Shown here: piece by piece, positions 17,504 through 27,261 of the stretch
How positions within the stretch are numbered: position 1 is the stretch's first letter
Layout of the letters: the number at the start of each line of letters is the position of its first letter
The notes under the pieces: model-generated
What the model was told of the DNA's origin: nothing
What the model saw: only the letters and a program-made list of their open reading frames with translations
Databases searched by the model: none
Program-made: the position numbers and the translations under genes
Source: a virus
Length of the DNA: 54,471 nt
Reading direction: 5' to 3' (one strand)
IMG/VR virus record: IMGVR_UViG_3300029319_007471
Span: 1-54,471 of that record

Positions 17504-18334
17504 CTATTTTATATCATCTAATAATAACATTAAAGTTGAAAGTGATATTGCTTGGTCAGCATCACTAATAGATTTTGGTGGGTTTGGATGTGATTCAATA
17601 ATCAAACCATCCGCTCCAGCCGCGATAGCTGCTTTAGAAATAGCAGGTACAAAGTTTCTATATCCAGTCGCGTGACTTGGGTCATAAATAATTGGAATAT
17701 CACATAATTCTTTTAGTGCGGGTATCATCATTAAATCGGGTGCCCATCTAATAGATGGAAACACGTGACGATAAGATGGCATACCCACCACACCTCGTAA
17801 ACAGATAGCGACCTTTTCATTACCACCAACTAATATTCTTTCAACAGCGCCTAATATCTCATCTATAGTTCCCCAAGTGCCACGTTTTAAAAGAATAGGA
17901 ACATCTAATTCACCAAGTGCATCTAATAAGGTATAGTTTTGAAAGTTACGAGTTCCTACCTGAACTATATCAATACAATCCATTGTGGAACCTGTAATCT
18001 GATATGCATCCATAATTTCAGATACAATAGGTAGTCCAGTCTCCTCTCTGGCTGTTTTAAGAAATCTTAAACCATCTTCTCTTAGTCCCTCTTTCCAACC
18101 GTTACTACCGACCTCTTTAGTTATCGGATATGTGCATGGTTTATATGCACCACCCCTTAACGCGTTAACACCGACTCTCTTCATTTTTTGTGCCCAATCA
18201 ACTATCATTTCTTCGGACTCCACAGAACATGGGCCTGAGATAATATAGGGATTTTCTTCAAACTGCCACCTATTTGGTGATATTGAGATGGATAACTTAT
18301 CTTGTTCGGATAACATTTTTATATAATCGTTCAT
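17504..18334 (-). CDS. aroF: DAHP synthase-like enzyme (3-deoxy-ulosonate-phosphate synthase family)
   Basis: 276 residues, TIM barrel of the DAHP/KDO-8-P synthase superfamily. It condenses phosphoenolpyruvate with an aldose phosphate to a 3-deoxy-2-ulosonate phosphate. Visible signatures: GPCSVES (34-40), LRGGAYKP (59-66), LLKRG (148-152), DPSHATG (218-224), ESHPNP (247-252) and SDADQ. The four metal ligands of type I-beta DAHP synthase are all present (Cys36, His221, Glu247, Asp258). The set resembles DAHP synthase more than KDO-8-P synthase or NeuB. The gene overlaps a CMP-sugar synthetase-like gene by four bases. So it may serve a sugar acid rather than the shikimate route. Regulatory domain absent. 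Confidence 0.85.
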   Translation of the reverse strand: MNDYIKMLSEQDKLSISISPNRWQFEENPYIISGPCSVESEEMIVDWAQKMKRVGVNALRGGAYKPCTYPITKEVGSNGWKEGLREDGLRFLKTAREETGLPIVSEIMDAYQITGSTMDCIDIVQVGTRNFQNYTLLDALGELDVPILLKRGTWGTIDEILGAVERILVGGNEKVAICLRGVVGMPSYRHVFPSIRWAPDLMMIPALKELCDIPIIYDPSHATGYRNFVPAISKAAIAAGADGLIIESHPNPPKSISDADQAISLSTLMLLLDDIK

Positions 18335-18912
18335 TTTTTACTCTTTATGTTTATTTCTGCTTGTTTTAAATCATCTTCGCTATGGATATTTGTACAATCA
18401 TCTAAGTGACTACCAACTCTACGACTCATAACGCCATGTTTTACAAATCCAAATTTTGTAATTCTAACACCACCATTTCTAGTCCCATCAGAGTTTACTG
18501 TGACTAAATCATCATATTTATTTTTTACAGAGTAAGTTAGTAAATCATCTACATTTGTATTTCTATCAGGATGGTCTGGCTGTATTCCAACAACGTGAGT
18601 TATATCTTTTAATATTTCTGGTGATGATTCCTGAACAACATTAACGTAAACATCAGCTACCTCTCTTTCACCCATATAACTTTTATCCCTATCACGTAAT
18701 ATTATATTATCGTATTTTTTTGTTATATCTTTAACTTCATCGGACTCTGTTGTAACTATAATGCGTTTAATTAAATTGCTATTTTTAGCGTAATCTATGG
18801 CGTGTTCTACAAGTGTTTTACCAGCGATTACCCTCAAATTTTTTTTCTTCAATCTAGTGGAATCGGTTTTAGCAGGTATAATAGCTAATCCACAAATATC
18901 TTTTGTATTCAT
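18331..18912 (-). CDS. NeuA-like cytidylyltransferase (acylneuraminate-type)
   Basis: 193 residues with the nucleotide-binding start AIIPAKTDSTRLKKKN, as in CMP-sialic acid synthetases (AIIPARGGSKR...KN). An IIVTTESDEV segment follows, and later a VGIQPDHPDR stretch replaces the usual LQPTSP. It would couple CTP to a sugar acid to give the CMP-donor. It is shorter than typical NeuA (about 230 residues), so the C-terminal dimer part is reduced. It overlaps both neighbours by four bases. Alternative: any other NTP-sugar synthetase of the same fold. Confidence 0.7.
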   Translation of the reverse strand: MNTKDICGLAIIPAKTDSTRLKKKNLRVIAGKTLVEHAIDYAKNSNLIKRIIVTTESDEVKDITKKYDNIILRDRDKSYMGEREVADVYVNVVQESSPEILKDITHVVGIQPDHPDRNTNVDDLLTYSVKNKYDDLVTVNSDGTRNGGVRITKFGFVKHGVMSRRVGSHLDDCTNIHSEDDLKQAEINIKSKK

Positions 18913-19871
18913 TTTATTCCTTTAAATTTATTTATTGCCCAATGATAAGCCTTTGTTTGACCCTCAATAGTCATACCACCAATATGAGGTGTTATTACAA
19001 CATTGTTGTTGGGTTCAATTGAAAACTCTACCAACTTACTATTTCTAAAATCACCAAACTCATCTTTTATGACATCCGTGCCGTAACCTTTCAAATGTCC
19101 TTTTTGTATCGATTTAATTATTGAACTCTCATCTACCAATTCTCCTCTGGCAGTATTAATTAAATAACTTCCTTTTTTCATATTACCTAAAAATTTATCA
19201 TTAACCATATTTCGTGTTTCGTCGGTTACGTGTGTATGTAAAAAAACTACATCAGATTTTTTAAGTAACTCTTCTAAACCAACACCCTTAGCATTAGTTA
19301 TTCTGGCGTATGGGTCAGTAACTAAAACATCTACATCCCAACCATCAAACAACCTTTTCATTATTTTACCAAGTCTACCATAACCTATGATACCAATCGT
19401 CTTACCTTTTATTTGATGTCCAACGTAAGGTTCGTAATCCCAATTACCATCTTTAACAGAATGAAATGATGATGGTATGAATCTTAATAACGACATCATC
19501 AATCCAAACGCTAACTCTGAAGTTGATGGTAAATCGTTTATTAGTTCATAATCTTTTTTTAGAGACCAAACCTCTATGTTATTTTTTTTACAAAAATCTA
19601 AATCAATATGATTAAGACCAGTTGAACAGGTGTTAATAACTTTTAAATTTGAATTTATCAAAACTTCCTCATCCAAAATAAAATTTTGTTTGTTGGGATT
19701 TGTAAATAAGTATTCTGCTTGAGTCTCAAATAAAGTTTTTTTTAGTGATTTTTTATTTATCTCTGGCTCATATAACACATTACCAAAATTTGAAATTAAG
19801 TCAAAAGCTCCATTTAAATGTTTAATTGGCGTTATACAAATTATGTTAATCTGTGAATTCTGAGTTTTCAT
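18909..19871 (-). CDS. D-2-hydroxyacid dehydrogenase family protein
   Basis: 320 residues. NAD-binding Rossmann motif IGIIGYGRLGKIMKRL (about residues 160-175) and the catalytic triad pattern are visible: Arg in LINTARGELVDE, Glu in TDVIKDEFGDF and His in VVITPHIGGMT. This is the phosphoglycerate dehydrogenase-like family, which oxidises D-2-hydroxy acids or reduces 2-keto acids. The neighbouring aldolase and cytidylyltransferase genes make a sugar acid or keto-acid precursor a plausible substrate. It overlaps the next GT2 gene by 26 bases. Confidence 0.85.
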   Translation of the reverse strand: MKTQNSQINIICITPIKHLNGAFDLISNFGNVLYEPEINKKSLKKTLFETQAEYLFTNPNKQNFILDEEVLINSNLKVINTCSTGLNHIDLDFCKKNNIEVWSLKKDYELINDLPSTSELAFGLMMSLLRFIPSSFHSVKDGNWDYEPYVGHQIKGKTIGIIGYGRLGKIMKRLFDGWDVDVLVTDPYARITNAKGVGLEELLKKSDVVFLHTHVTDETRNMVNDKFLGNMKKGSYLINTARGELVDESSIIKSIQKGHLKGYGTDVIKDEFGDFRNSKLVEFSIEPNNNVVITPHIGGMTIEGQTKAYHWAINKFKGIK

Positions 19872-21078
19872 TTATAATTAAATCCTTTTCGTAACTCTTT
19901 AACGAATTAATAGTAAATGAAAATATATCATAATTCATCTTACCTATTTCTCCGCTATCATTTAAAATAGCCGATAATGAATGAATAATTTGCCAATGTT
20001 TATCGGTAAATTTATTACAATCAAATTCTACAATTATACTGTCTTTTTTATGATAATCATAGTGAGGTTTATCCCAATTAAATTTTACTTTTTCTGATAA
20101 ATCATATGATGTATTTGGTTGTTCGTGCCTAATATATGCATCTTTAATTCCTGAGTAGTCGACGACTACTTTTGAACACCACGGCTCTAAGTTAAATAAT
20201 AATTCATAAGTTGTATTATTTAGAATAAAAGTAATATCGTATTTTGGAGTTATAATTGGCATCATATATCTATCGTGATTAACTAAACTACCCCATTTTC
20301 TGAAAAATTCTCTGGTCGAAGCATCCATCATTTTTCTCCACTCCTTAGATTTTTGACTATGGTCTTGAGTTAGTTTTCCGTGTTGAAATTGACCTGCTCT
20401 AGCCGTTAAATGATAAACATAACTCTCCCAAGATTGAACCAAATCATAACCAGCCAAAACACATCTATTGAAAACATCAGAATCTTCTCTACACGAATGA
20501 AATTTTAAATCATGACCCCCTATTGCGACAAAATCTGTTTTATACATCATCCACGGTGCAAAACAACCATTAGTTGTCATATCTTTATTTTCAACTTTTG
20601 ATTTTTCAACAAACTCATCAAACTCTTTTTCTTTCCAACCATCCTCAACATCCTCCTCAGGCCATAATCCAAAATCTTTAATTATTTTTTCAGGACCAGA
20701 TGGGTGTAAAGGTGGTTCAATTCGGGTAGAACAAACAACTTTATTTTTATCTAAATGTTTAAAAGCTTCTAAATCAGCGTTTTTACCTAACATCATATCC
20801 GCGTGAAATATCATAAAAATATCAGTTTTTGAATTTTTAATACAATGGTCATAAGCCCGTCCTATTCCGTAAAGTTTGCCTGTATTATTAACTTCAAAAT
20901 TTATGTTATATTTTTCTTTTACAGAATTCAACCATTCAACAGTGCCATCCTTATCCTCATCCACAAAAACTATTATATCGTGGTCATCCCTAAAACTATT
21001 TTTTCTAATAGACGGTATACAAGCTTCAAGATATCTTTTGTTATTTTTGCTTGGTATACAAAACGTTATTTTTTCCAT
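19846..21078 (-). CDS. Glycosyltransferase family 2 with extra C-terminal domain
   Basis: 410 residues. The first about 240 are GT2: ITFCIPSKNNKRYLEACIPSIRKN, DIIVFVDEDKDG, then MIFHADMMLG (the DxD region) and CREDSDVFNRCV (acceptor-base ED). The last about 160 residues form a separate beta-rich domain (YDITFILNNTTYELLFNLEPWC) with no obvious match. Sugar and acceptor are unknown. The gene sits directly downstream of the aminotransferase gene. Confidence 0.8.
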   Translation of the reverse strand: MEKITFCIPSKNNKRYLEACIPSIRKNSFRDDHDIIVFVDEDKDGTVEWLNSVKEKYNINFEVNNTGKLYGIGRAYDHCIKNSKTDIFMIFHADMMLGKNADLEAFKHLDKNKVVCSTRIEPPLHPSGPEKIIKDFGLWPEEDVEDGWKEKEFDEFVEKSKVENKDMTTNGCFAPWMMYKTDFVAIGGHDLKFHSCREDSDVFNRCVLAGYDLVQSWESYVYHLTARAGQFQHGKLTQDHSQKSKEWRKMMDASTREFFRKWGSLVNHDRYMMPIITPKYDITFILNNTTYELLFNLEPWCSKVVVDYSGIKDAYIRHEQPNTSYDLSEKVKFNWDKPHYDYHKKDSIIVEFDCNKFTDKHWQIIHSLSAILNDSGEIGKMNYDIFSFTINSLKSYEKDLIINENSEFTD

Positions 21079-21079
21079 T

Positions 21080-22237
21080 CTAACCTCTTTTAATTATTTC
21101 AACTACCCTCTCACAATCATATGAATTCATTTTCAAATGAATAGGTAATGTTATTAATTGTTCATTGTATTTATGAGCTTTAGGACACGTACCTTTAGCA
21201 TAATCATACATAGGATAATTTGTATTATCAATGTAATGAACACCTGGATAAATCTCATTATCAGTTAGCTCATTAATCAATTCATCTCTTTTTCCATTTG
21301 TAATCAATCCCTGATACAAATGCTGTGCGGATTGATATGTGTGATGAGAAATCGTAATCGGTTTAAACCAATCAACGTCCTTTAGTAGCTCACTATAAAG
21401 GGTAGCTATTTCTCTTCTTTTTTTATTGTCCTCATTTAAATATTTTAACTGAACTAGACCAATAGATGCCATTATAGAATTTCCGTGATATTTAAAACCT
21501 ACATTTGGGACATCGTATTTCCATTTGTATTTTCCGTCATCGGAAGTTCTACTGAATGTATCCTTATCTATACCCAACCAACTTAATTGTCTTACTAACT
21601 TATCACACTCTTTATCTTTAAAACAAATCATACCTGAATCAGCAGTTGGTAAATTCTTAACCGCTTGAAAACTAAAAACTGAAACATCAGCTTCCCAACC
21701 AACATGCGGTGTAGTATAACCAGCACCATCAAAAATATTCTTCGTTTTTGTACCGGCCATATGAGCGGCGTCTAATATCAATTTTAAATTATTTTCTTTA
21801 CAGATTCTACTAACCGCTCTTAATCTACCAGCATTACCACCCATACCTACAAACATAACAGCTTTAGTTTTAGATGTAATTCTTTTTTCTATTGATTTTG
21901 GACTTAAACAAAGATACTCATCAACATCTGCAAAAACTGGTTTCAGTTTTTCATATAAGATAGCGTGATTGGTAGAAACAAATGTTAATGGTGTTGTTAT
22001 TACTTCATCACCATCTTTCCAACCATACATTTTTTTAAAAGTGTGTAAGGCTAAATGCAATCCTACGGTGTTTGATTGTAGAAAGTGAGCGTTTTGTAAA
22101 GAAGTAAACTCTTTCCACTTTTCTTCAAATTCAATTGTTTTGAAACCCATTCCGCTCCATCCTTTATCAAGACAAATTTTTATTTCATCTAAAATTTCAT
22201 CTGTTCTAAATTTTGGAACAAAAACATTTATACTCAT
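21080..22237 (-). CDS. DegT/DnrJ/EryC1 family PLP aminotransferase
   Basis: 385 residues, the sugar aminotransferase family that puts an amino group on a keto-sugar nucleotide. Cofactor features are visible: GDEVITTPLTFVSTNHAI (75-92), LILDAAHMAG (153-162, Asp156 binds the pyridine nitrogen) and SVFSFQAVKNLPTADSG, with the Schiff-base Lys at 194. It is close to AHBA-synthase/WecE-type sequences. Its stop overlaps the start of the next gene side (ATGA). In the cassette it could use the 4-keto sugar made by the Gmd-like enzyme, as in perosamine synthesis. That link is inference. Confidence 0.9.
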   Translation of the reverse strand: MSINVFVPKFRTDEILDEIKICLDKGWSGMGFKTIEFEEKWKEFTSLQNAHFLQSNTVGLHLALHTFKKMYGWKDGDEVITTPLTFVSTNHAILYEKLKPVFADVDEYLCLSPKSIEKRITSKTKAVMFVGMGGNAGRLRAVSRICKENNLKLILDAAHMAGTKTKNIFDGAGYTTPHVGWEADVSVFSFQAVKNLPTADSGMICFKDKECDKLVRQLSWLGIDKDTFSRTSDDGKYKWKYDVPNVGFKYHGNSIMASIGLVQLKYLNEDNKKRREIATLYSELLKDVDWFKPITISHHTYQSAQHLYQGLITNGKRDELINELTDNEIYPGVHYIDNTNYPMYDYAKGTCPKAHKYNEQLITLPIHLKMNSYDCERVVEIIKRG

Positions 22238-23037
22238 CCTATGACAGAATCCTTTCCTAATTGTTCAAATGGTGGTTCCTCATAATCTAGTCTAGATTGT
22301 CCAGCCCCACACTCAATCATATATTTTGAAAACCTATAATGATTTGATAAATACTTCATACCTTCATATCCAAATACCTTTGAAAATTTATATCCATTCA
22401 AATATTCGGATGTATTCCCATGCGGGTCTCTCGAATCATTACCATCAGGCATTTTGATTAGTGGTTTATCTACATAATCAAAACTACCTATCTCTCTAAT
22501 GTAACTAGCTTTGGAAGTTAAGAAACTACCTCTCATTGACCAACAAACTAATTTATCGTTAAATATATGTTGATTTTCTGGCCTAACATAATCTACCCAC
22601 CTATCATTAGTTTTTAACCAATAAGATAGTCTAGCCTCTTCTAAAGGATTAATCTCCCACGGATAGTTCCAACCATTACCAATAACTTTTGATTTTGGAT
22701 TATTATCAAAATGATTTATACATAATGGAATAAATGACCAATCATGCACAATCATATCATCTTGAATATAAAAAATATAAGTATCATCATCCAGATTCAT
22801 ATCCGTAAACGCTTTGTGATAAGCACCCCACTCTAAACCAATATTTTCATATTGTTGGTATTCAAAATTATCAGTTATAATTTTTGGTGGTGTTTTGTGA
22901 CACGTCCAAAATACATCAATATTTTTATTCTCTGTATTTAATTCAATTAATTGGTTAATAAAATCCGTTTGATTTTCTTTACTATCAAATTTATCATACC
23001 ACCAACCACAGACTATAAATTGAATTTTTTTATCCAT
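22234..23037 (-). CDS. Glycosyltransferase-like protein (GT-A type)
   Basis: 267 residues from the ATG at 23035-23037, which has GGAG eight bases upstream (the longer in-frame start at 23094 lies inside Gmd and lacks such a site). The sequence has IQFIVCGWWYDKFDSKENQ, then YIFYIQDDMIVHDWSF with an acidic DD metal site, and a GNGWNYPWEI block. It looks like a GT-A sugar transferase of a family seen in phage glycan islands. Donor unknown. Confidence 0.65.
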   Translation of the reverse strand: MDKKIQFIVCGWWYDKFDSKENQTDFINQLIELNTENKNIDVFWTCHKTPPKIITDNFEYQQYENIGLEWGAYHKAFTDMNLDDDTYIFYIQDDMIVHDWSFIPLCINHFDNNPKSKVIGNGWNYPWEINPLEEARLSYWLKTNDRWVDYVRPENQHIFNDKLVCWSMRGSFLTSKASYIREIGSFDYVDKPLIKMPDGNDSRDPHGNTSEYLNGYKFSKVFGYEGMKYLSNHYRFSKYMIECGAGQSRLDYEEPPFEQLGKDSVIG

Positions 23038-23998
23038 TACGATTCTCCAATCTTTTAATATCGCTTGATACCATTTTATTAACCATTTGGTCAAACGATG
23101 TTTTTGGTTTCCAACCTAAGACTTCTCTAGCCTTTGTGGAATCACCTCTTAATACATCGACCTCAGCAGGTCTCATATACCTTTCATCCTCTCCAACATA
23201 ACCACTCCAATCAATTATCCCTATATGTTTGAATGCTCTATCCAAAAATTCTCTAATTGAATGTGCTTTACCTGTGGCTATAACATAATCATCTGGTTTA
23301 TTTTGTTGTAACATCAACCACATTGATTCAACATAGTCGGGCGCATATCCCCAATCCCTTTTGGAATCTAAATTTCCTAAAATTATTTTATCCTGCAATC
23401 CACAATATATTTTAGCGACTCCATCAGATATCTTTCTGGTAACAAACTCAATACCTCTTCTTTCAGATTCGTGATTAAATAATATACCACTCACATTGAA
23501 CATATCATAAGACTCTCTGTAATTTTTTGTAATCCAATGTCCGTATAATTTAGCCACCCCATATGGTGAGCGTGGGTAAAAAGGTGTTGTTTCTTTTGCA
23601 GGATTTTCAACCATTCTACCAAACATTTCAGAAGTTGAAGCTTGATAAAATTTAATCTCTTTACCGTATTCTCTGATAGCCTCCAACATTCTTAATGTTC
23701 CTAGTCCAGTAACGTCACCTGTTTGTTCTGGTGTATTCCAACTCTCTCCTACAAATGATTGAGCAGCTAAATGATATATCTCATCTGGTTTAGATTCTTT
23801 TATCACTCTTAATAATGAGTTTTGGTCAGTTAAATCACCATTTAAAAAAGTTATTTTGTTTTCTAAATGTTTGCTGTTTAATCTATTTGGATAAGATGTT
23901 CTTCTTTCCATACCATAAACAGTATAGCCTTTTTTTAATAAAAAATCAGCTAAGTGACTTCCGTCCATCCCATTTACACCTGTTATTAATGCTCTCAT
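23030..23998 (-). CDS. gmd: GDP-mannose 4,6-dehydratase
   Basis: 322 residues. Converts GDP-mannose to GDP-4-keto-6-deoxymannose, the entry to fucose, rhamnose and perosamine sugars. Signatures: GVNGMDGSHLADFLL (7-21), HLAAQSFVGESW (76-87), STSEMFG (121-127), SPYGVAK with Tyr146 and Lys150, and ILFNHESERRG, the substrate loop of Gmd. The usual length is about 345-370, so this is compact but all active-site pieces are there. It overlaps the next gene by eight bases. Confidence 0.95.
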   Translation of the reverse strand: MRALITGVNGMDGSHLADFLLKKGYTVYGMERRTSYPNRLNSKHLENKITFLNGDLTDQNSLLRVIKESKPDEIYHLAAQSFVGESWNTPEQTGDVTGLGTLRMLEAIREYGKEIKFYQASTSEMFGRMVENPAKETTPFYPRSPYGVAKLYGHWITKNYRESYDMFNVSGILFNHESERRGIEFVTRKISDGVAKIYCGLQDKIILGNLDSKRDWGYAPDYVESMWLMLQQNKPDDYVIATGKAHSIREFLDRAFKHIGIIDWSGYVGEDERYMRPAEVDVLRGDSTKAREVLGWKPKTSFDQMVNKMVSSDIKRLENRNG

Positions 23999-24006
23999 TT
24001 TATCTC

Positions 24007-24942
24007 CTAAATTCTGAAAAGAAAAGTGTCATCTTTTTTTTCGTTTAATATTTTTGTCTGATTTATTCTATTGGGTGAACCATCAACAATCGGTAATGGT
24101 ATAACCATATCATTTTCATCATTATCAGGCAGCCTACCATATTTTTGTACAAAAGCGTTAGTGCTATTTATTTCAAATTGTTCTAAATGTTTAGGTCGAT
24201 GATTTAGATTATCATCAGGAAATCTGCTACTACGTGATGCAAAATGCCACATCAATGATTTTGTTGTTAGTGAAAATTCAAAACCCTCATTCATCATTCT
24301 TATATATAAATCTTTATCTTCCCAATACATTGGCGCAAACCTATCATCATTACCACCAATATAATCCCAATCCTCTTTTAAAATAAATCCACTTACACCC
24401 TCAGCTTTTCTGTATTCATAATCATTATTGGATGAAAACTCATCACACCAATCTAAAAAATATTTTTCATTAAAATCGTGATGATAAGCTCCAAACTCCT
24501 CTAAAGGTACAAAGGTGGTTCCTACACGTGGACTATCATTAAAAATATTAGGTTGTATTCTGTAACTAAACGTATGCCACTTTTTATCAGGTTGTTTTTT
24601 CTTATTGTTTTCATAACATCTTTCCAACTCTACATCCCAATTCCTAGCCACATATGTATCGGCTTGTAAAAAATTAATATACTTTGTTTTTACTTTACTG
24701 GCACAAAAATTCATCCCGCCACCTATACCTCTTCTAACCATATTGGTTGGTTCGATATAAACTTCCAAATTCCACTTATCTTTATTTTCATTCAACCACT
24801 CGTTTGTTCCGTCATCACAATTTTCGGCGTAAACAACAAATGGTGAATCTTTGTAATAAGAATTTTCTCTTACAGATTTTATAGCCAAAGGTAAATAATT
24901 TACGTTATTATAAACTGATACACAAAATGTCATTTCACTCAT
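24007..24942 (-). CDS. Glycosyltransferase family 2
   Basis: 311 residues. Opening MTFCVSVYNNVNYLPLAIKSVREN, FVVYAENCDDGTNEWLN, then YINFLQADTYVARNWD (the acidic metal site) and a MYWEDKDLYIRMMNEG segment, the usual GT2 base region. It would add one sugar to the glycan. Its ATG overlaps the stop of the next upstream gene (four bases). Confidence 0.85.
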   Translation of the reverse strand: MSEMTFCVSVYNNVNYLPLAIKSVRENSYYKDSPFVVYAENCDDGTNEWLNENKDKWNLEVYIEPTNMVRRGIGGGMNFCASKVKTKYINFLQADTYVARNWDVELERCYENNKKKQPDKKWHTFSYRIQPNIFNDSPRVGTTFVPLEEFGAYHHDFNEKYFLDWCDEFSSNNDYEYRKAEGVSGFILKEDWDYIGGNDDRFAPMYWEDKDLYIRMMNEGFEFSLTTKSLMWHFASRSSRFPDDNLNHRPKHLEQFEINSTNAFVQKYGRLPDNDENDMVIPLPIVDGSPNRINQTKILNEKKDDTFLFRI

Positions 24943-25727
24943 AAAGTAACCCTTTCAATTGACTCATGCGCTGGATTTGTTTCAGATATTATTTTAAAAT
25001 CAATATTTTTAGACATTAACCATTCATTCAAAAACTTCGTGCTTTTAATTACTGTTTCTGCCTCATGCTTATTTGTTGGTGTTGGTGCATAAACAATATT
25101 AGATTTACCCTCATAAGAATGTTTTTGAAAACTATCATCATAGGGGTCATCTTTGAAAGAATTCATATCAGCTATATCCCAACCTAAAGTTGTTATAGAC
25201 TTAACGCCTAAATGTTCTGCCAAGTGGATAGCGGTTTGAAACATTATGCCCGGCCCATACCAACGAGTTAAAGTTTTATCCAAAGTATATTTATCCCAAC
25301 TATTCTCTCCACATTGTGATTTTAAGTTTTTCTCAATGGTATCAGGTATTCTATTACCATCTATAGGTAACATAATGTCACATCTAATATTATTATCTAA
25401 AATCATTTTAGGATGAAAGTGTTCATATACTTCCCAAACAACAATTGTGTTAGATGAGTAATTTTCATAAGGTTCGTAATTAGCAAAATTGAGCACGTGG
25501 AAATCAGTAACATCCATAAAGTTTTTTATTGATTGTTTTAAAGATATGATGATTTTGTCTTTTAGTTTTTCCTTAACGTAATTTACATCGTAATTATTTA
25601 GGGACGGGCCAGCGGCTAGAATAAAACAATCCTCTGTATCATAATAGTCCTTTAGGCATTCAACCCTATCAGGTATATCTTCAAACTTTTTTATTTTAGA
25701 TAATAATGTTTTATTTTTTTCTATCAT
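24939..25727 (-). CDS. DUF115/Maf-like protein
   Basis: 262 residues with a FILAAGPSLNNYDVNYV start region (about residues 35-52), a YGPGIMFQTAIHLAEHLG stretch and SITTLGWDIADM. This matches the 6-hydroxymethylpterin-like/Maf (DUF115) group, some members of which transfer nonulosonic acids to flagellin. So it may use the CMP-sugar acid made by this cassette. The match is read by eye. It shares one base with the KdsB gene. Confidence 0.55.
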   Translation of the reverse strand: MIEKNKTLLSKIKKFEDIPDRVECLKDYYDTEDCFILAAGPSLNNYDVNYVKEKLKDKIIISLKQSIKNFMDVTDFHVLNFANYEPYENYSSNTIVVWEVYEHFHPKMILDNNIRCDIMLPIDGNRIPDTIEKNLKSQCGENSWDKYTLDKTLTRWYGPGIMFQTAIHLAEHLGVKSITTLGWDIADMNSFKDDPYDDSFQKHSYEGKSNIVYAPTPTNKHEAETVIKSTKFLNEWLMSKNIDFKIISETNPAHESIERVTL

Positions 25728-26530
25728 TATCTGATACCACTTTTTCTTTTATCTGTAATTTGAGAATAAATTTGTTGTTTTCTGAATATCTTTTCAACCT
25801 CTGATACATCCTCTGGAAAATCAACGGCTAAAGTTCCACCTTCAACTCTAACCATCTTTACTCGCTTACCCATCTCTAAAAATCTGATAATCTCTATATC
25901 CTCAGATAACTCTGCTGGTGTCTTACCACTATCCTTACCTCTCTCAAAATAAGTTTTTAATTCATCTTTATTAAAAGCGTATACACAAACCTGCTTGAAT
26001 GCGCTTTTCACAATACCATTTTTACTTGATGGTATAGCGTTTCTAGACACATACATTAATTCATCATTGAGATTAGTGGCTACTTTACAGGTTTTCAAAT
26101 CATTTGGGTCTTCGGATGATGTTAACTTAGCCATACAGGTAACGACTGAATTACTATTCTTAATTTTTTCCTTAACAACTTGCACAATATCATTAGGATT
26201 TAAAAGAGCTTCATCACCTTGCACATTAACAAATATATCAGCATCGATTTGTAACGATGCTTCAGCAACTCTATCGGTGCCTGTTAAACAATCTTCAGAG
26301 GTTCTTACAACATTATAATTATATTCTTTTACTTTATCCTCTATCCTATCATCATCGGTAGCAACAAAAACATTTTCTTTTCCAACCGCTTTACTTGATA
26401 AGTCAGCTACCCTAACAACCATAGGTTTACCCAATATATCAACCAAAGGTTTACCTGGAAATCTGGTCGATTTATATCGTGATGGAATAATTACTACAAC
26501 TTTTTTATTAAATTTCATCTTTATCTCCAT
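25727..26530 (-). CDS. kdsB: CMP-KDO synthetase (3-deoxy-manno-octulosonate cytidylyltransferase)
   Basis: 267 residues (263 from the second Met). It activates KDO or a similar 3-deoxy acid with CTP. Signatures: VVIIPSRYKSTRFPGKPL (the RxxSxRxPGKPL loop), VFVATDDDRI, a TGTDRVAEA block and DIFVNVQGDEALLN with the QGDEP-like catalytic segment. Sequence is close to bacterial KdsB (about 250 residues). It overlaps the aldolase-like gene by ten bases. No KDO transferase (KdtA) is seen, so the product probably goes to the family GT29-like or DUF115-like transferases here. That is inference. Confidence 0.9.
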   Translation of the reverse strand: MEIKMKFNKKVVVIIPSRYKSTRFPGKPLVDILGKPMVVRVADLSSKAVGKENVFVATDDDRIEDKVKEYNYNVVRTSEDCLTGTDRVAEASLQIDADIFVNVQGDEALLNPNDIVQVVKEKIKNSNSVVTCMAKLTSSEDPNDLKTCKVATNLNDELMYVSRNAIPSSKNGIVKSAFKQVCVYAFNKDELKTYFERGKDSGKTPAELSEDIEIIRFLEMGKRVKMVRVEGGTLAVDFPEDVSEVEKIFRKQQIYSQITDKRKSGIR

Positions 26531-27261
26531 TTAGTAATTTCGTGAAAACTATCATACAAAACTTTGGTGTCCACACCATAGGTCAAAAAGTTCACTCCAA
26601 TACTTTGAAACTTTTTTAATTCATTTTTGTTATGAAAAAGACATCCGACACTCTTTTTTGAATCCCTTATTATTTTAGTAGTTTTTTCTAAAATATTAAA
26701 CACATCCTTATGATTGGTTGATTTTCCTAAAGTTTGTGCTATGTCATACGTGCCCACATAAACTAAATCAATAAACTCATTATCAACGATACTCTCAACG
26801 TTTCTTAAACCCTTTATATCTTCAATAATAATACCAACTATACTTTCTTGATTAATAACATCGGTAGATTTTTCATCTTTCATTTTTCCAAAATCTCCAC
26901 CACGAATGTAAGGTGAAAATCCTCTATCACCTAAAGGATGATATTTAGCCGCTTTAATAATTTTTTCAACATCTCCCATCTGTTTGACGTGAGGGACTAT
27001 TATACCGTTACAACCCGTATCTAAAGATGTGGATATTAAGTAATCTAAATTTTTAGGAACCCTAATCAAACCATTACACCAATTTGTTTGTGCAGCTGTA
27101 ACCATTTGTTGTGCTGTTTTTAAATCAATCGCTCCGTGCTCCATATCAACAATAACGAAGTCCAAACCAGCTTTGGTCAGTAAATCAACAACCTCAGGTG
27201 ATGGTAATATACACCAGGTTCCTATAACTTCCTTTTGTTCTTTTAATAATAACTTAAGCAT
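26521..27261 (-). CDS. HpcH/HpaI-type 2-keto-3-deoxy aldolase
   Basis: 246 residues of the class II pyruvate aldolase family. Signatures: IGTWCILPSPEVVDLLTKAG, FVIVDMEHGAID (15-40, with the Asp-Met-Glu-His segment of HpaI), GCNGIIVPHVKQ and RGFSPYIRGGDFG. Metal ligands and Arg are in place. It catalyses reversible addition of pyruvate to an aldehyde, giving 2-keto-3-deoxy acids. With KdsB and a HAD phosphatase beside it, a sugar-acid role is attractive. Confidence 0.85.
   Translation of the reverse strand: MLKLLLKEQKEVIGTWCILPSPEVVDLLTKAGLDFVIVDMEHGAIDLKTAQQMVTAAQTNWCNGLIRVPKNLDYLISTSLDTGCNGIIVPHVKQMGDVEKIIKAAKYHPLGDRGFSPYIRGGDFGKMKDEKSTDVINQESIVGIIIEDIKGLRNVESIVDNEFIDLVYVGTYDIAQTLGKSTNHKDVFNILEKTTKIIRDSKKSVGCLFHNKNELKKFQSIGVNFLTYGVDTKVLYDSFHEITKWR

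Noticed and set aside
17504-18334. NeuB sialic acid synthase or KDO-8-P synthase
   Set aside because: GPCSVES, LRGGAYKP, DPSHATG and the Cys/His/Glu/Asp metal ligands fit the DAHP synthase I-beta group better. The substrate may still differ.
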